64,000 nucleotides of DNA from Muscardinus avellanarius (Eukaryota > Chordata > Mammalia > Rodentia > Gliridae). The translations under genes were made by a program, and so were the position numbers. The notes below the pieces were generated by a model. That model was given only the letters and a program-made list of their open reading frames with translations, was not told where the DNA came from and did not search any database. Below are positions 12,356 through 21,680 of this stretch, one piece after another; the first letter of the stretch is position 1; every line of letters begins with the position of its first letter. The DNA is taken from contig OY726557.1 in assembly GCA_963383645.1 (NCBI GenBank), forward strand, positions 150,465,860-150,529,859. The letters are read 5' to 3'.

Positions 12356-12599
12356 AAATGTGTGTTCTTTTTTTTTTTTTTTTTGGTGGTACTGGGGGTG
12401 GAACCCAGAGGCTTTCTACCTCCGGGCTATACTCCCAGACCTTTTTTATATTTTATTTGGAAACAGGGTCTCACTAAGTTGCTGAAAGCCTCACTAAGTA
12501 GCTGAGGCTGGCTTCCAACCCGTGTGATCCTCCTGTCTCAGCCTCCCAAGTGCGGGGATTACAAGCGTGCGCCACCACGCCCGGCAAATGTGTGTTCTT
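12356..12599 (-). repeat. B1/ID SINE, group B, with 14-bp target-site duplication
   Basis: Element 12370-12585 between AAATGTGTGTTCTT at 12356-12369 and 12586-12599 (perfect). Full length, with the head GCCACCACGCCCGGC retaining CpG. Confidence 0.95.
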
Positions 12600-13560
12600 A
12601 ACAAGGGAAAAAGACTATGCATAGAATAATCTCACGTTTCTTTGCCATTTTTACTCTTCTGGGTAGACAGCAGGGGGTGAATGTGAGTGAACCAGTTAGG
12701 TATTCAATAGGAATTTATAGTTTTTATTAATGACTTGAGGTGAGGCCTGAGTAAATATTTGATTTATGTAATAAAGCCAGACAGGGAAAAAACAAAACAA
12801 ACCTTCAAGAACCTTATTTTTGGAAGAATGGCTCATCAGGACTGAGCAAGATTTTGTTTACAAACCTGGCTTTCACAGCAGGGTGGAATTGCTGTCAACC
12901 AACAGTCTTTCATAACCAGCTGAGCCATTGTCTTCTGACGTTTTCTTATTTCTGGCCCGAACATGAAGGTGACAAATTATCCAAAACATCACATTCTAAA
13001 TCACTCTAGTTATAGCTAAGAGGCTCAATTTTCAAAACAAAACTGTGTAGCTGGTAAAACTACTAAATACAAAAATTCCTAATTTTCCTGTATTTAAATC
13101 ATGTTCAGAAGGATCTCCCTCTGAGAATACTGATCACTATAAAACAAGGCCTTTTGGTCCTTTTCATCTATAAAAGCATCTAAGAGACAAGTTACATCCT
13201 TTTCTCCAGTTTGTTCAAAATAAGAAGCTAGTACAATTAAAGTAACTTATAGTGAAAATTTGAACTCAAAGTTCTAGAACATTCGGTGCCCTAGACTTGT
13301 AAATTAACACACTATCCTCTTAGGAAGTGAAACCTGAGTTGTCACCCTCATACTAGCTAAGTGATTTGAGCGATAAGAGATGTTCTGCTTGCACTTCTAT
13401 TTTTCTATATTCAGGTCCTGTCTTATTGTCATATTTAGTTTATGCAAAGTGTCTCTTACAAACTATGTGGTCACTCTCAAATTTAAAGAGAAGAAAGGAA
13501 CTAACATTAGTTAAGCTCCTATGTACTCAGGGCTTTAAAAAATTATCTCATTCAATGCCT
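12600..13560. other. About 1 kb of unassigned sequence
   Basis: AT-rich, with no family or exon structure I can name. Confidence 0.4.
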
Positions 13561-13564
13561 GCAG

Positions 13565-13785
13565 TGAGTGTGTGTGTGTGTGAGGGGAGGTGTTAGGGAC
13601 TGAACCTAGGGGTATGCTACCTCTGAGTTACATCACTCGCCCTTTTAGTTTTTTGTTCTGAAACAGGGACTTGCTAAGTTGTTGAGAGTCTCACTGAGCT
13701 GCTGAGACTATCCTTAGACTTATAACCCTCCTGTCTCAGCCTTCCAAGTATTGGAATTATGGGTGTGCACCATGACCAGTCAAAA
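13565..13785 (-). repeat. B1/ID SINE, group C, with short (TG)n
   Basis: (GT)n at 13565-13582 precedes GGGACTGAACCTAGGGGTATGCTACCTC and 'ggacttgctaagttgttgagagtctcactgag'. The head has decayed to GTGCACCATGACCAG. Confidence 0.85.
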
Positions 13786-13988
13786 TAAACAGTTTTTAAA
13801 AGGTGTTATTGAGAATAACTCCTTTTTATCTTGAACTCTTCTGTTCTTATTTCTTTTCTTTCCTATCTGTCCTCTTCCCTTCTCCGGTCAAAGTTGAATA
13901 AAAATATATGTAAAAGTGTATTAAATAATATTTTGTGTTCCGATATCTTATTTTATATATAAAAAGGCTGGAAAAGATATGATTTATC

Positions 13989-14166
13989 TTTTGGTACTAG
14001 GGATTGAACCAAGTGGCGTTCTACCTCCAAGCTGCACCCCCCAGTAATTTTTGTTTTTTATTTTGAAACATGATCTTGCTAAATTGCTAATTCTTGCCTC
14101 AAACCAGAGATTTTCCTGCTTAGGCTCCCAAGTACTAGATTACAGGCCTGTGCCATCACACCTATC
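13989..14166 (-). repeat. B1/ID SINE, old
   Basis: TTGGTACTAGGGATTGAACC, 'ctacctccaagctgcacccc', 'caagtactagattacaggcc', 'gccatcacacct'. Strongly substituted, with the middle shortened. Confidence 0.8.
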
Positions 14167-14336
14167 TTGAAAATAGGTTTTTTTCTATACCTAACAAAAT
14201 CCTTCTAACTTTTAAAAAATTTACTTTTAAAAAATTTCACTGAAGAATAAATGACTTAGTGGTACCCAAATTCAGAGCCTTTTTTAAATGAGATTTATTT
14301 CAGTTTCGGTGATCAATAAGGATACAAATAGAAAAC

Positions 14337-14528
14337 TTTTTTTTTCCTTTAGGTTCTGGGAACTGAGCCCAGTAACATTCTACCACTAAACTACACCTCA
14401 GTCCTATTTTATTTGTTTATTTTTAAACAGGATCTTGCTAAGTTGCTGAGGGTCTCATTAAACTCATAAATTCCTCAAACCTGTTATCCGAATACTGGGC
14501 TTATAGGCTAACACCACCATGCTCTGCT
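14337..14528 (-). repeat. B1/ID SINE, old
   Basis: Reverse-strand A-tail (T run) then 'gttctgggaactgagcccag', 'ctaccactaaactacacctcag', 'cttgctaagttgctgaggg', 'acaccaccatgctc'. CpGs lost. Confidence 0.8.
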
Positions 14529-14756
14529 AAAGAATTACTGAATAATTATGACTTGTGATATTTTGTAAGTCTGGTTCTATTTCCCTGGAGGTCTTTGAGG
14601 AATATTATATTAAATCATTTCATACTTTGTCTTATTACCATAAACTTTTATCTTTTGAGCCACAGTTTAGGTTTTGTCATATAAGAAGGCAGGTTTGGCT
14701 TAAGTCAGTTTTCTTGGAATGGGCTTACATAGAGCCTTGGATCAGCATTTATTAAT

Positions 14757-14944
14757 ATTTTTATTTATTTACTTTTGGTACCAGGTATCGAACCCAGAGA
14801 CATTCGGCCTCCAAGCTATATCCACAGCTCTCTTTATGTTGAAATAGGACCTCACTAAGTTTCTGAGGCTGGCCTTGAATTGTGATACAACTGTCTCAGC
14901 CTCCAAGTACTGAGAGATTACAAGCATAAGCCACCGTGCCCGGG
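14757..14944 (-). repeat. B1/ID SINE with (ATTT)-type tail
   Basis: A short (TTTA) run precedes TTTGGTACCAGGTATCGAACCCAGAG, 'gcctccaagctatatccacagc', and the head 'taagccaccgtgcccggg'. Confidence 0.82.
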
Positions 14945-15074
14945 TAACCTATGTTTAGCTCACGAAAATTTCACCTTCTTGTTTGCTAAAGCCATATACA
15001 TAATACTCTCCTGCTTCCTCTGTTTTATTAACTAGTCATATATTTCCTGGAGAAAATATGTGTCATTCTCTTAA

Positions 15075-15238
15075 TAGTTTCTATAGACTGAACTGTGTCC
15101 CTGAAAAATTCATGTATTGAAGCCCTAATTCTCCATGTTATTGTATTAGAGATAGGGTCTAAAATTGGAACTCTAATCTCACAGAATATTTGCCTTTATA
15201 AAAATGGGAAGAAGAAGAACAGTTAGGGAACTCAAATT
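15075..15238 (+). repeat. MLT1/MaLR-like LTR fragment
   Basis: 'tagactgaactgtgtccctgaaaaattcatgtattgaagccctaa' is the conserved opening shared by MaLR-type LTRs. It continues with 'atagggtct' and 'gcctttataaaaatggg'. It stops where the class I LTR begins, so that LTR may have been inserted into it. Confidence 0.5.
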
Positions 15239-15795
15239 GTTACAGGGCTGTGCATTTACCTTGGTTCTTGTCTCTCCAAAGGAAAGACCTCATTCAACAG
15301 ATGCAGATATAGTAGGCATGAAAGAAAGGCTTTATGGGGTAGACTACACAGGAAGGATACAGAGCTAGCTAGTTTAGGAGCAGAGTAAAGGAGAGAAGGA
15401 GAGTCTAGTCTGCCACATGGCCAGTCTTTATAATGTCCAGAAGTTCTACCCTTTCTCATGTATAGGAATTTGGAGTGATTATTTTATATTTCAAGCCATA
15501 ACTTAGTGTAACTATGCACAGTGCACAATTTTATCATGGGGGAAATCTAAGGCTGCAATATAATTAGGCTGGAAGTCTCTGACCACAGCTGGATGGGACA
15601 GTCCCTGTATCTCTTTTCAGAAAAGTTCTTCTCTCTGCCGGGCATGGTGGCGCACGCTTGTAATCCCCGTCCTTGGGAGGCTGAGACAGAAGGATCACAG
15701 GGGTTCAAAGCCAGCCTCAGCTACTTAGTGAGGCTCTCAGCAACTTAGTGAGACCCTTTACCCTGTTCTACTTATTCTTAGCTAGCTACCTAACA
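15239..15795 (-). mobile_element. Class I ERV LTR (3' LTR of the minus-strand remnant)
   Basis: On the - strand the segment starts TGTTAGG at 15795 and ends CCTGTAACA at 15239, giving matching TGTTA/TAACA termini. A CATTATAAAG box lies at 15426-15435 and a CATAAAG polyadenylation-type signal at 15330-15336, about 95 bases apart, as expected for U3-R. A polypurine tract (GAGGGGGAA on the - strand) lies just upstream at 15796-15804. Without the inserted SINE the LTR is about 435 bp. No second LTR was found, so target duplication cannot be tested. Confidence 0.75.
15637..15758 (+). repeat. B1/ID SINE, truncated, inside the ERV LTR
   Basis: The head GCCGGGCATGGTGGCGCACGC is intact. The element stops at 'gagaccct', before the linker and the ID-like half, and has no A-tail. 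CpGs are retained and the middle is group B type. Confidence 0.85.
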
Positions 15796-16039
15796 TTCCC
15801 CCTCAAGAGCTGGAAGCCATGAAATCATTTAGGGAACATGGGTGATGGATCATCTTTTGTAGTTTCTTCAACCTGGATAGGGATATCAACATGTCAGGGA
15901 CTCCTGCTCTTGCTGTGTGTCAGGACAGGCAAGGGATAGGACAACTCCTTCCTGGAAGGCGGGTTGGTCTGGGGTCCCTGATATTGCTATCACTGTCAGC
16001 ATCCACTATAAAGAGAGATTGGCAGTCCACACCGAATCT

Positions 16040-16312
16040 CATTTGGAGTTTGATATCCTGGAATAGGGAAGAAACAAACTTTGTTGACAGGCTTAAAATA
16101 CAAGGGCCGAAGACTAAGAGTATGTGTCTAAAGATCCCATGAAGGGCAAAATCCAAGAAAGCCAGGACCATGTTTTCTTCCATGATATCCACCCCTGGGT
16201 GGCCTGCTCCCTCAGGGTTGATGCCCTTTTTGTTAAGTGTCATATACTTGTGATCTGTTGATGTAAAAACAGCAATCATCTTCCTGAAGCATAAGGTATA
16301 CTCCCCCTCTGA
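16040..16312 (-). pseudogene. Decayed ERV envelope transmembrane-subunit segment
   Basis: Read on the - strand this carries the class I TM signature: LMLQEDDCCFYIN near 16264-16302, where the paired cysteines of a CX6CC motif are present but the first cysteine position reads tyrosine. A tryptophan-rich pre-membrane stretch ending LPFMGSL follows near 16135-16160. A membrane-anchor end containing FGPCIL (about 16096-16115) follows in another frame. An in-frame TAA sits at 16233-16235 and a frameshift lies between the pre-membrane and anchor segments, so no protein can be made. Class I assignment rests on these motifs. It is not an intact viral gene. Confidence 0.7.
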
Positions 16313-16569
16313 CCACTGTAATCATGTCCAGTGCTCATAATTTAAACAGAGCCAACAGGTATGTGCATGGGAGGACTAACAGCTTTAAGCTTTAGTAGTC
16401 TTTGAGATGTTTGTGCTATGAGAAGATAGGGATGATAGATTCATGGGGCATGAAGTTAAAGGAGATCTACGCATCCCTTTGTCTTTGATAAGGAACCAGA
16501 GATCTTCTGTGAGTGTACAGGTATAATTATTTATGAGTAATTTGGGGTAATAAGCAGCTTTATCAGTAG

Positions 16570-16705
16570 TAGTCCACAGCTTGACCCTGGAGTGGTGAAT
16601 TCAGCCAACAGTTCCAGATACCTTGATGGCTGTTGGAGTAGAGAACGGTAAAGGGGTTAAAAGGAATCCTGGAGAGCTGTCCTTCCAAGCCTTAATAATG
16701 GCTTG
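16570..16705 (-). pseudogene. Decayed ERV integrase C-terminal end
   Basis: The - strand reads PTAIKV (16620-16637) followed after a short gap by IHHSRVK (about 16580-16600). This is the order found at the C-terminal end of class I (gammaretrovirus-like) integrases. A TGA at 16601-16603 replaces the tryptophan codon usual just before the isoleucine. The rest of the integrase is not recognisable to the right. It lies upstream of the envelope remnant in the viral sense, as pol should. Confidence 0.6.
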
Positions 16706-17514
16706 GCTTCTAGACCTAGAGAAGTTGTTACCTGGTTGGCTTTATTTTCTATTTCTTGTCCATAGGCATGTATTGCCTGCTGAAATTAACATAGAGAAGT
16801 TATATTTTTGGTTGTGTCTTTTTGTATCAAGCATCAGGTTAGTGTATAGAAAAGGCCTCACTATCTCCTGTGTACTTTTTTCCTGGTGAGAAAGACTTCT
16901 ATTTAGCCAATGAAAGTATTGAAAAATGTCCAAAAGAATTTATAACCTCTGAAAAGAGATACCTGTGTAAAGTTCAATTGACACTCTTTCCCTGGGTAAG
17001 AACTCCTATGCTGTATGGACTGAACCAGAGCAGGGGAGGCCTGGAATTCTAGTGTTTTTTTTTAGGGCATAAAGATGGTGCATCTGATATACTCTACAAT
17101 TTTAAAGAGTCCTTATCTATGGTAAGCTGTGGGAGGAGGCAAAAATTTGTCAAACCTTTTAGTTTTCCCAAGAAGCATTTATCTTAATTTATTTTATCAA
17201 ATTTACTTTAGAGTAGTTATTTATAGATTACCTCTGAAAATTAAAATACCAGCTGAGCAATGTTAACATTTAAGCAATTTTTCCTATCAAAGATACTCAC
17301 CCAAAGCAATGGACACTATAGTTTAAAATATCTTATAGAGGCAAAAATAGCCGTGATAAGCTAGACACTTAGGAAGAGAAAAATATATAAGCGTTAATGA
17401 TTTTAAGTACATCCTGGTTTTTGTCTTTATGAACAAATTTAAGGCCACTTATTTGTCATAGACTTAAATTACACAAGCTAAAAGGCATTTGGATTTATGA
17501 TTCTTTAATTTATC

Positions 17515-17625
17515 AGCACTCAATTATCTTTCTGTGCTTGGCTAATCTCACTTAACATAATATTCTCCAGGTCTTTCCATCTTCTTGTGAATGACATGAT
17601 TTTGTTCTTCTTTATAGCTGAGCCT
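17515..17625 (-). mobile_element. L1 ORF2 end fragment, minus strand
   Basis: Reverse complement of the 'ctataaagaagaacaaaatcatgtcattcacaagaag' to 'gtgagattagcc' segment seen also at 36783-36860. It lacks a 3' UTR and abuts a plus-strand L1 piece at 17626. Confidence 0.75.
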
Positions 17626-17985
17626 TACCTCTCACCATGCATAGGAATCAACTCGAGATGGATAAAAGACTTAGGAATTAGACCAGAGACTGTGAAGTTA
17701 TTAGAGGAAGGCATAGGATCAACACTCCAATATAGGCACAGGTGGTAACTTTCTCAACAAGATCCCCAAAGAGCAGGAAATTAAAGCAAGAATTAACAAG
17801 TGGGATGGCATCAAACTAAAAAGTTTCTTTTCATCAAAGGAAACCATTAACAACCTAAAGAGAAAGCCTACAGAACAGGAGATCTTTATCAGCCACCACA
17901 CTGATAGAGGGCTAATATCCAGCATATACAAAGAGTTAAAAAGACTACAAATAACCCAATCAAGAAATGGGCAACTGAACTGAAT
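17626..17985 (+). mobile_element. L1 ORF2 fragment, plus strand
   Basis: 'ggataaaagacttaggaattagaccagagactgtgaagtta' through 'gggcaactgaactgaa' corresponds to the late ORF2 region also present at 27505-27815. The opposite orientation to 17515-17625 marks an inversion junction at 17625/17626. Confidence 0.8.
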
Positions 17986-18117
17986 TTATTTCTTATTTTG
18001 AAACAGGGTCTCACTAAGTTGCAGAGGACCTAAGTTGCTGAGGCTGGTCGTGAACCTGCGATCCTCCTGTCTTAGCCTCCCAAATACTGAAATTACAAGT
18101 ATGTGCCACCACACTCT
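17986..18117 (-). repeat. B1/ID SINE, B1-like half only
   Basis: 'ttattttgaaacagggtctcactaagttgc' through 'gtgccaccacactct'. The ID-like half is absent. Confidence 0.8.
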
Positions 18118-18129
18118 GAATCAAAACTT

Positions 18130-18577
18130 TATTTAGAAGCCAGCTAAATGTGAGAGAGACAAGCATTTGCCATGGTGCCACTACTAGACTTATTTCATTT
18201 CATAAGCTCAGTCATCCAAACGGATATGCCTGAAGTAACCATTGATTGTTCAGCACCAAGGAAGCTCCATCCCTGAGTAGAGAGGCAAGCCCCTTTGGCC
18301 TGCCTCTCAGACTTAGAGCTCTGGAGACCCATTAGCCCCCCAAGACTCAGTTCCGTCAACCCCTGTCACTCAAAGGGGTATACTTGAAGTGACTGTGATC
18401 GTCCAGCATCATGGGCCCCGCTGGCCTGCCTCTAAAATTAGGAGCTCTGGAGACCTGCAAGCCCTTCGCCTGGAACAGGTGGGGGAGTCCTTGTAACTCC
18501 TTTTGGGAAGTCTTCTCTCTGTCCTTTTCTCTGTCCTGTTTATTCCTATCTGTCTACCTAACAAAATTTCTCAATTT
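18130..18577. repeat. LTR-like block with an internal tandem duplication
   Basis: Two copies of a unit of about 110-125 bp, 18207-18330 and 18347-18456, share 'tgaagtga/aac', 'tc(ca/ag)gca', 'ggcctgcctct', 'gagctctggagacc'. A pyrimidine-rich stretch (ctctctgtccttttctctgtcc) follows. Tandem enhancer-like repeats near LTR/L1 debris suggest a U3 region, but termini and family were not identified. Confidence 0.4.
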
Positions 18578-18772
18578 CAAAACTTACTCCAAGCTATAGT
18601 AATCAAAGCAGTGTGGTTATGGCATATGGCAAGACATATCGATTAAATGGAAATTAAGTGAGAGGCCAGAAATAAACACACACATCAATAATCAATTGAT
18701 TTTTCACAAGGATGCCAAATCTATTCAATGGAAAAATAATTGTCTTTTCAACAGATGGTTCTGGGACAATTG
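18578..18772 (+). mobile_element. L1 ORF2 fragment, plus strand
   Basis: 'ttactccaagctatagtaatcaaagcagtgtggttatggca' to 'cagatggttctgggacaattg' is the ORF2 segment with 'ctacagtaatcaaaacagtatggta'. Many substitutions. Confidence 0.75.
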
Positions 18773-18773
18773 T

Positions 18774-18905
18774 ATTTCAAGATTGTCTTGTTTTAGAGGA
18801 ATTCCAGGAAATTCCATATGAAATTGAAAATTGGCTTCTGTTTCTGTTAAAAAAAAAAGTCTGTTGGTATTTTTATGGGAATTGCATTGAATTCATGTTT
18901 ATTAT
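18774..18905 (-). mobile_element. L1 ORF2 fragment, minus strand
   Basis: Reverse complement of the block 'ttcaatgcaattcccataaaaatacc...cagaaacagaagcc...aatttcatatgg', which in L1 lies just upstream of the segment at 18578-18772. The two are head to head at 18773. Confidence 0.65.
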
Positions 18906-19158
18906 TGTCACATGTTGTATTTACAACTTAACTATATTAAGTTGTTATCCCTTAATTTCTGTATGGTTGGTAGTAATGTATTAGCTTTCGTTTTTACTTT
19001 ATATGTTTTTATTCCTTCTTTTCTAGCCCTTTATAATTTCCCTTATTGCCTACTCATCTCATCTTCTATTCTGCTTCTCCTTTTCCTTCTTTTCTCTTTT
19101 CTTTCCCTTCTTTTCCTGCCCCCCCCCTCTTCCTTTCTTCCTTTCTTTCTTTTATTTT
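18906..19158. other. Unassigned, ending in a pyrimidine-rich tract
   Basis: From about 19040 the + strand is almost only C and T, with a C7 run near 19120. I see no gene. Confidence 0.5.
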
Positions 19159-19358
19159 GCAGTACGGGGGATGGAACCCAGCGGCATTCTACCTCTGAGT
19201 GACGCTGTAAGCCCTATTTTTTTATTCTTTAATTTGAAATAGGATCTCATGGAGTTGCAGAGGGCCTCACTAAGTAGCTGAGGCTATCAGCAATTGGAGA
19301 TCCTCCTTGTCTCAGCCTCGAATGCTGGGATTACAAGCATGAGCCACCACGCCCAGCT
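19159..19358 (-). repeat. B1/ID SINE, group C
   Basis: TTTTGCAGTACGGGGGATGGAACCCAGCGGCATTC, 'gttgcagagggcctcactaagtagctgagg', head GAGCCACCACGCCCAGC. Confidence 0.9.
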
Positions 19359-19429
19359 TTCTTCCTTTCTTTTTAACTCCCCCCCCCTTCTTGGTATCTT
19401 TGTGATTCTTATCAGAAGGTATCCATGCT

Positions 19430-19870
19430 GAATAGTATAGTATTCTTCACTTTAAATCTCTTGGCTGTTTCCCCTCTAACTATTGCCCCAATTCTCTGCT
19501 CTGTTTTATATAGCAAAATTCCTTGAAAGAGTTATGTATACTACTTATTTCCAATTCCCCTCCTCTGATTCTTTCCTGAAGTCACTTCAATCAAACTATA
19601 AAACAGATCTTAGTTAATTAGATACTAAGTCACTCATGACACCCACACTGATTAATTCAGTTATCATTTCTCTGGCATCAACTTGTTTATCCCATCAACA
19701 ACATTTGACACAGTCCAGCAATCTCTCTTCCTTGAAAAACTTAGTTTCCAGGTTTTCTTTATTTTATTTTAGCCTCTTAGATTCCTTTGTTAGTTCCTTC
19801 TTATACTGACCATTAAAGAAGAGAGTGCTTCCCATCTCAACTATCAGAACCCTCTAATCTTCATTTGTTG
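19430..19870 (+). mobile_element. L2 LINE, reverse-transcriptase region
   Basis: 'ctttcctgaagtcacttcaatcaaac...acaacatttgacacagtccagcaatctctcttccttgaaaa' corresponds to the L2 ORF2 segment encoding the 'FDTV(D)H' reverse-transcriptase region. Broken by stops. It continues after a SINE at 20186. Confidence 0.6.
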
Positions 19871-19941
19871 TATGTGACTAATTAATCTCACTTAAAATAA
19901 TGTTCTCCAGTTCCATCCATTTTTCTCCCTAGTGACAGCCT
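19871..19941 (-). mobile_element. Short L1 fragment inside L2
   Basis: 'attaatctcacttaaaataatgttctccagttccatccattttt' is the reverse complement of the end of L1 ORF2. It sits between L2 pieces. Confidence 0.55.
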
Positions 19942-19949
19942 CCAGATTG

Positions 19950-19981
<32 letters not shown>

Positions 19982-20172
19982 TTTGGTGGTACTGGGGTTC
20001 CTGGAAGCCCTTCTACCTCCGGGCTACACTCCCAGACCTATTTTATATTTTTGAAACAGGGTCTCCTAAGCCAGCGCGCACGGCTGGCTTCAAACCTGCG
20101 CGAACCCCCTGTCTCCGCCTCCCAAGCGCGGGGATTACAAGCGTGCGCCACCACGCCCGGACCCAGATTGAT
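19942..20172 (-). repeat. B1/ID SINE, group A, with 10-bp target-site duplication
   Basis: CCAGATTGAT at 19942-19951 and 20163-20172 flanks a (TTTA)n tail, TTCCTGGAAGCCC, AAGCCAGCGCGCACGGCTGGCTT and head GCGCCACCACGCCCGG. CpG-rich, so probably recent. Confidence 0.93.
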
Positions 20173-20185
20173 CATTTTTAAACCC

Positions 20186-21125
20186 AGCTAAAATGGAAGA
20201 CTCCCAAACGCATATTTCCAGCCCTGAAGTCCTCTTTCTGAACTCCAGGGTCTCAACCTTCCTTTTCAACATCTCTATGTCTATTCCTACCACCTCAGAC
20301 TTAATAAACTCTGATCTTTCTCCTCAAATCTCTTCCTGTTCTTTTCCCATTTTAGTAAATGTCAGTTCTACCCTTCCAGCTATTCAAGCCAAAGAAACAA
20401 AGCCGTTTTGACTCCTTTTCTTTGATTCCCTTTCTCATCCATTCACAAACCAGGACCAAGCTGCCAGCATCTTGCCTTATTGTGAGATAGCCTCTTAAAT
20501 GATCTCTCCCACTAATTTGTTTTCCTATAGCCTGTTCTCTATACCGCATCAGAATGCTCTTTTAAAAAGGTAACTTAGTTTAGTTATTCCTCTACTTAAA
20601 GTTCTCCAATGTCCTTCCATCTCACCCTGAGTAGAAACTAAAGTCCTGTGAAGCTCTATAAATCTAGTCTCTGTTAAACTCCAATCTCACTTCTTGCTAC
20701 TCTCCGCCTGGCATCCATGCAGTTCCATTCGTGCTTGCTGTTCCCTCTGCTGGAAGACTCTTTCTCCTTCGGGTACTGGCAGCCCCCAACACACCTCCAC
20801 CCTATCCCATTCTCTAGGTCTCTCTCTGTCCTGCCCCTTTCTCTACAGTGTTTGACAGTAATTTAAACTCCAAGAAGGCAAGTATCCCTCTCTCTCTCCC
20901 TCCTTTCTCTCCTCTCTCTCCTCTCTCTCTTCTCCCTCCCCTCCCTTCTCCTCCCTCCTCCTCCTCCCCCTCCCTCCTCGTCCTGCTCCCCCCCTCCTCC
21001 TCTCCTCCTCCTCCTCCTCCTCCTCCTCTCCTCCTCCTCCTCCTCCTCCTCCTCCTCCTCCGCCTCCTCCTTCTTCTTCTTCTTCTTCTTCTTCTTCTGC
21101 TTCTGCTTCTGCTTCTGCTTCTTCT

Positions 21126-21182
<57 letters not shown>

Positions 21183-21260
21183 TTGTATCCATAGCATCTG
21201 GGATTATGTTTGACACAATAAATAAATATTTCTTCAATGAATGAATAAATTGCATCCTAT
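20186..21260 (+). mobile_element. L2 LINE, 3' part including 3' end
   Basis: Continues the L2 at 19430. 'ccagctattcaagccaaagaaac...gactccttttctttgattccctttctc', 'tctcccactaatttg...cctgttctctataccgcatcagaatgctctttta' and 'ttctccaatgtccttccatctcaccctgagtagaaactaaagtcc' keep L2 order. The 3' block (aactccaagaaggcaag ... caataaataaatatttcttcaatgaatgaataa) is split by the polypyrimidine tract at 20888-21180. Together with 19430-19870 this is one of the longest L2 copies here. Confidence 0.7.
20888..21180. repeat. 290-bp polypyrimidine/polypurine tract: (CT)n, (TCC)n, (TTC)n, (TTCTGC)n, (CT)n
   Basis: Almost pure C+T on the + strand with successive periods of 2, 3, 3, 6 and 2. Because the 3-base periods avoid stops, long frames appear on both strands (polyLeu/Pro, polyArg/Glu). 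They are artefacts of composition, not genes. Confidence 0.95.
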
Positions 21261-21277
21261 CATATACTCTATGGTTG

Positions 21278-21553
21278 CTTTTACTGCTCATTTCTTTCTT
21301 TCTTTCTTTCTTTCTTTTTTTTTTTTTTTTTTTTGGTGGTACTGGGGATGGAACCCAGAGGCTTTCTACCTCCGGGCTATACTTCCAGACCTTTTTTAAA
21401 ATTTTATTTGGAAACAGGGTCTCACTAAGTTGCTGAGAGCCTCACTAAGTAGCTGAGGCTGGCTTTGAACCTGCGCGATCCTCCTGTCTCAGCCTCCCAA
21501 GCACGGGGATTACAAGCGTGCACCACCACGCCCGGCTTTTACTGATCATTTCT
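21278..21553 (-). repeat. B1/ID SINE, group B, with long target-site duplication
   Basis: Element 21296-21536 between CTTTTACTGCTCATTTCT (21278-21295) and CTTTTACTGATCATTTCT (21536-21553), one mismatch. The tail is (CTTT)n then T. Full length. Confidence 0.93.
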
Positions 21554-21584
21554 ATTCTCTGGTTTTTATCTAACTTAATAAATT

Positions 21585-21680
21585 ATTGTTCCGTTCAATC
21601 ATTTTGCAATTTAAGAAACTGAGAAGTCTCAGAAGTTACATGAATTACTTAGGGTTACACAAGGATTTTTAAAAAGATCT
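21585..21680 (-). repeat. MIR SINE fragment
   Basis: 'ttaagaaactgagaagtctcagaagtt...ttacttagggttacacaagg' resembles the reverse MIR core 'gaggaaactgaggc...ttgcccaaggtcacac'. Confidence 0.5.

Larger units (their letters stand above)
15796..17510 (-). mobile_element. Internal remnant of a class I endogenous retrovirus
   Basis: Read on the - strand this runs from pol toward env and ends at the polypurine tract next to the LTR. Two stretches are recognisable: an integrase C-terminal end at about 16570-16705 and an envelope transmembrane subunit at about 16040-16312. Only about 0.26 kb separates them, while a complete class I env has roughly a kilobase or more of surface subunit there, so most of it is missing. 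From 16730 to 17510 I see no clear domain. All frames are broken by stops and shifts. The right boundary is uncertain, and gag, protease and the 5' LTR are absent from the window. Confidence 0.65.

Noticed and set aside
20814..21291. Long frames of 121-142 codons on both strands
   Set aside because: They cover a polypyrimidine microsatellite and encode only low-complexity Leu/Pro/Ser or Arg/Lys/Glu runs; the period-3 repeats simply avoid stops.
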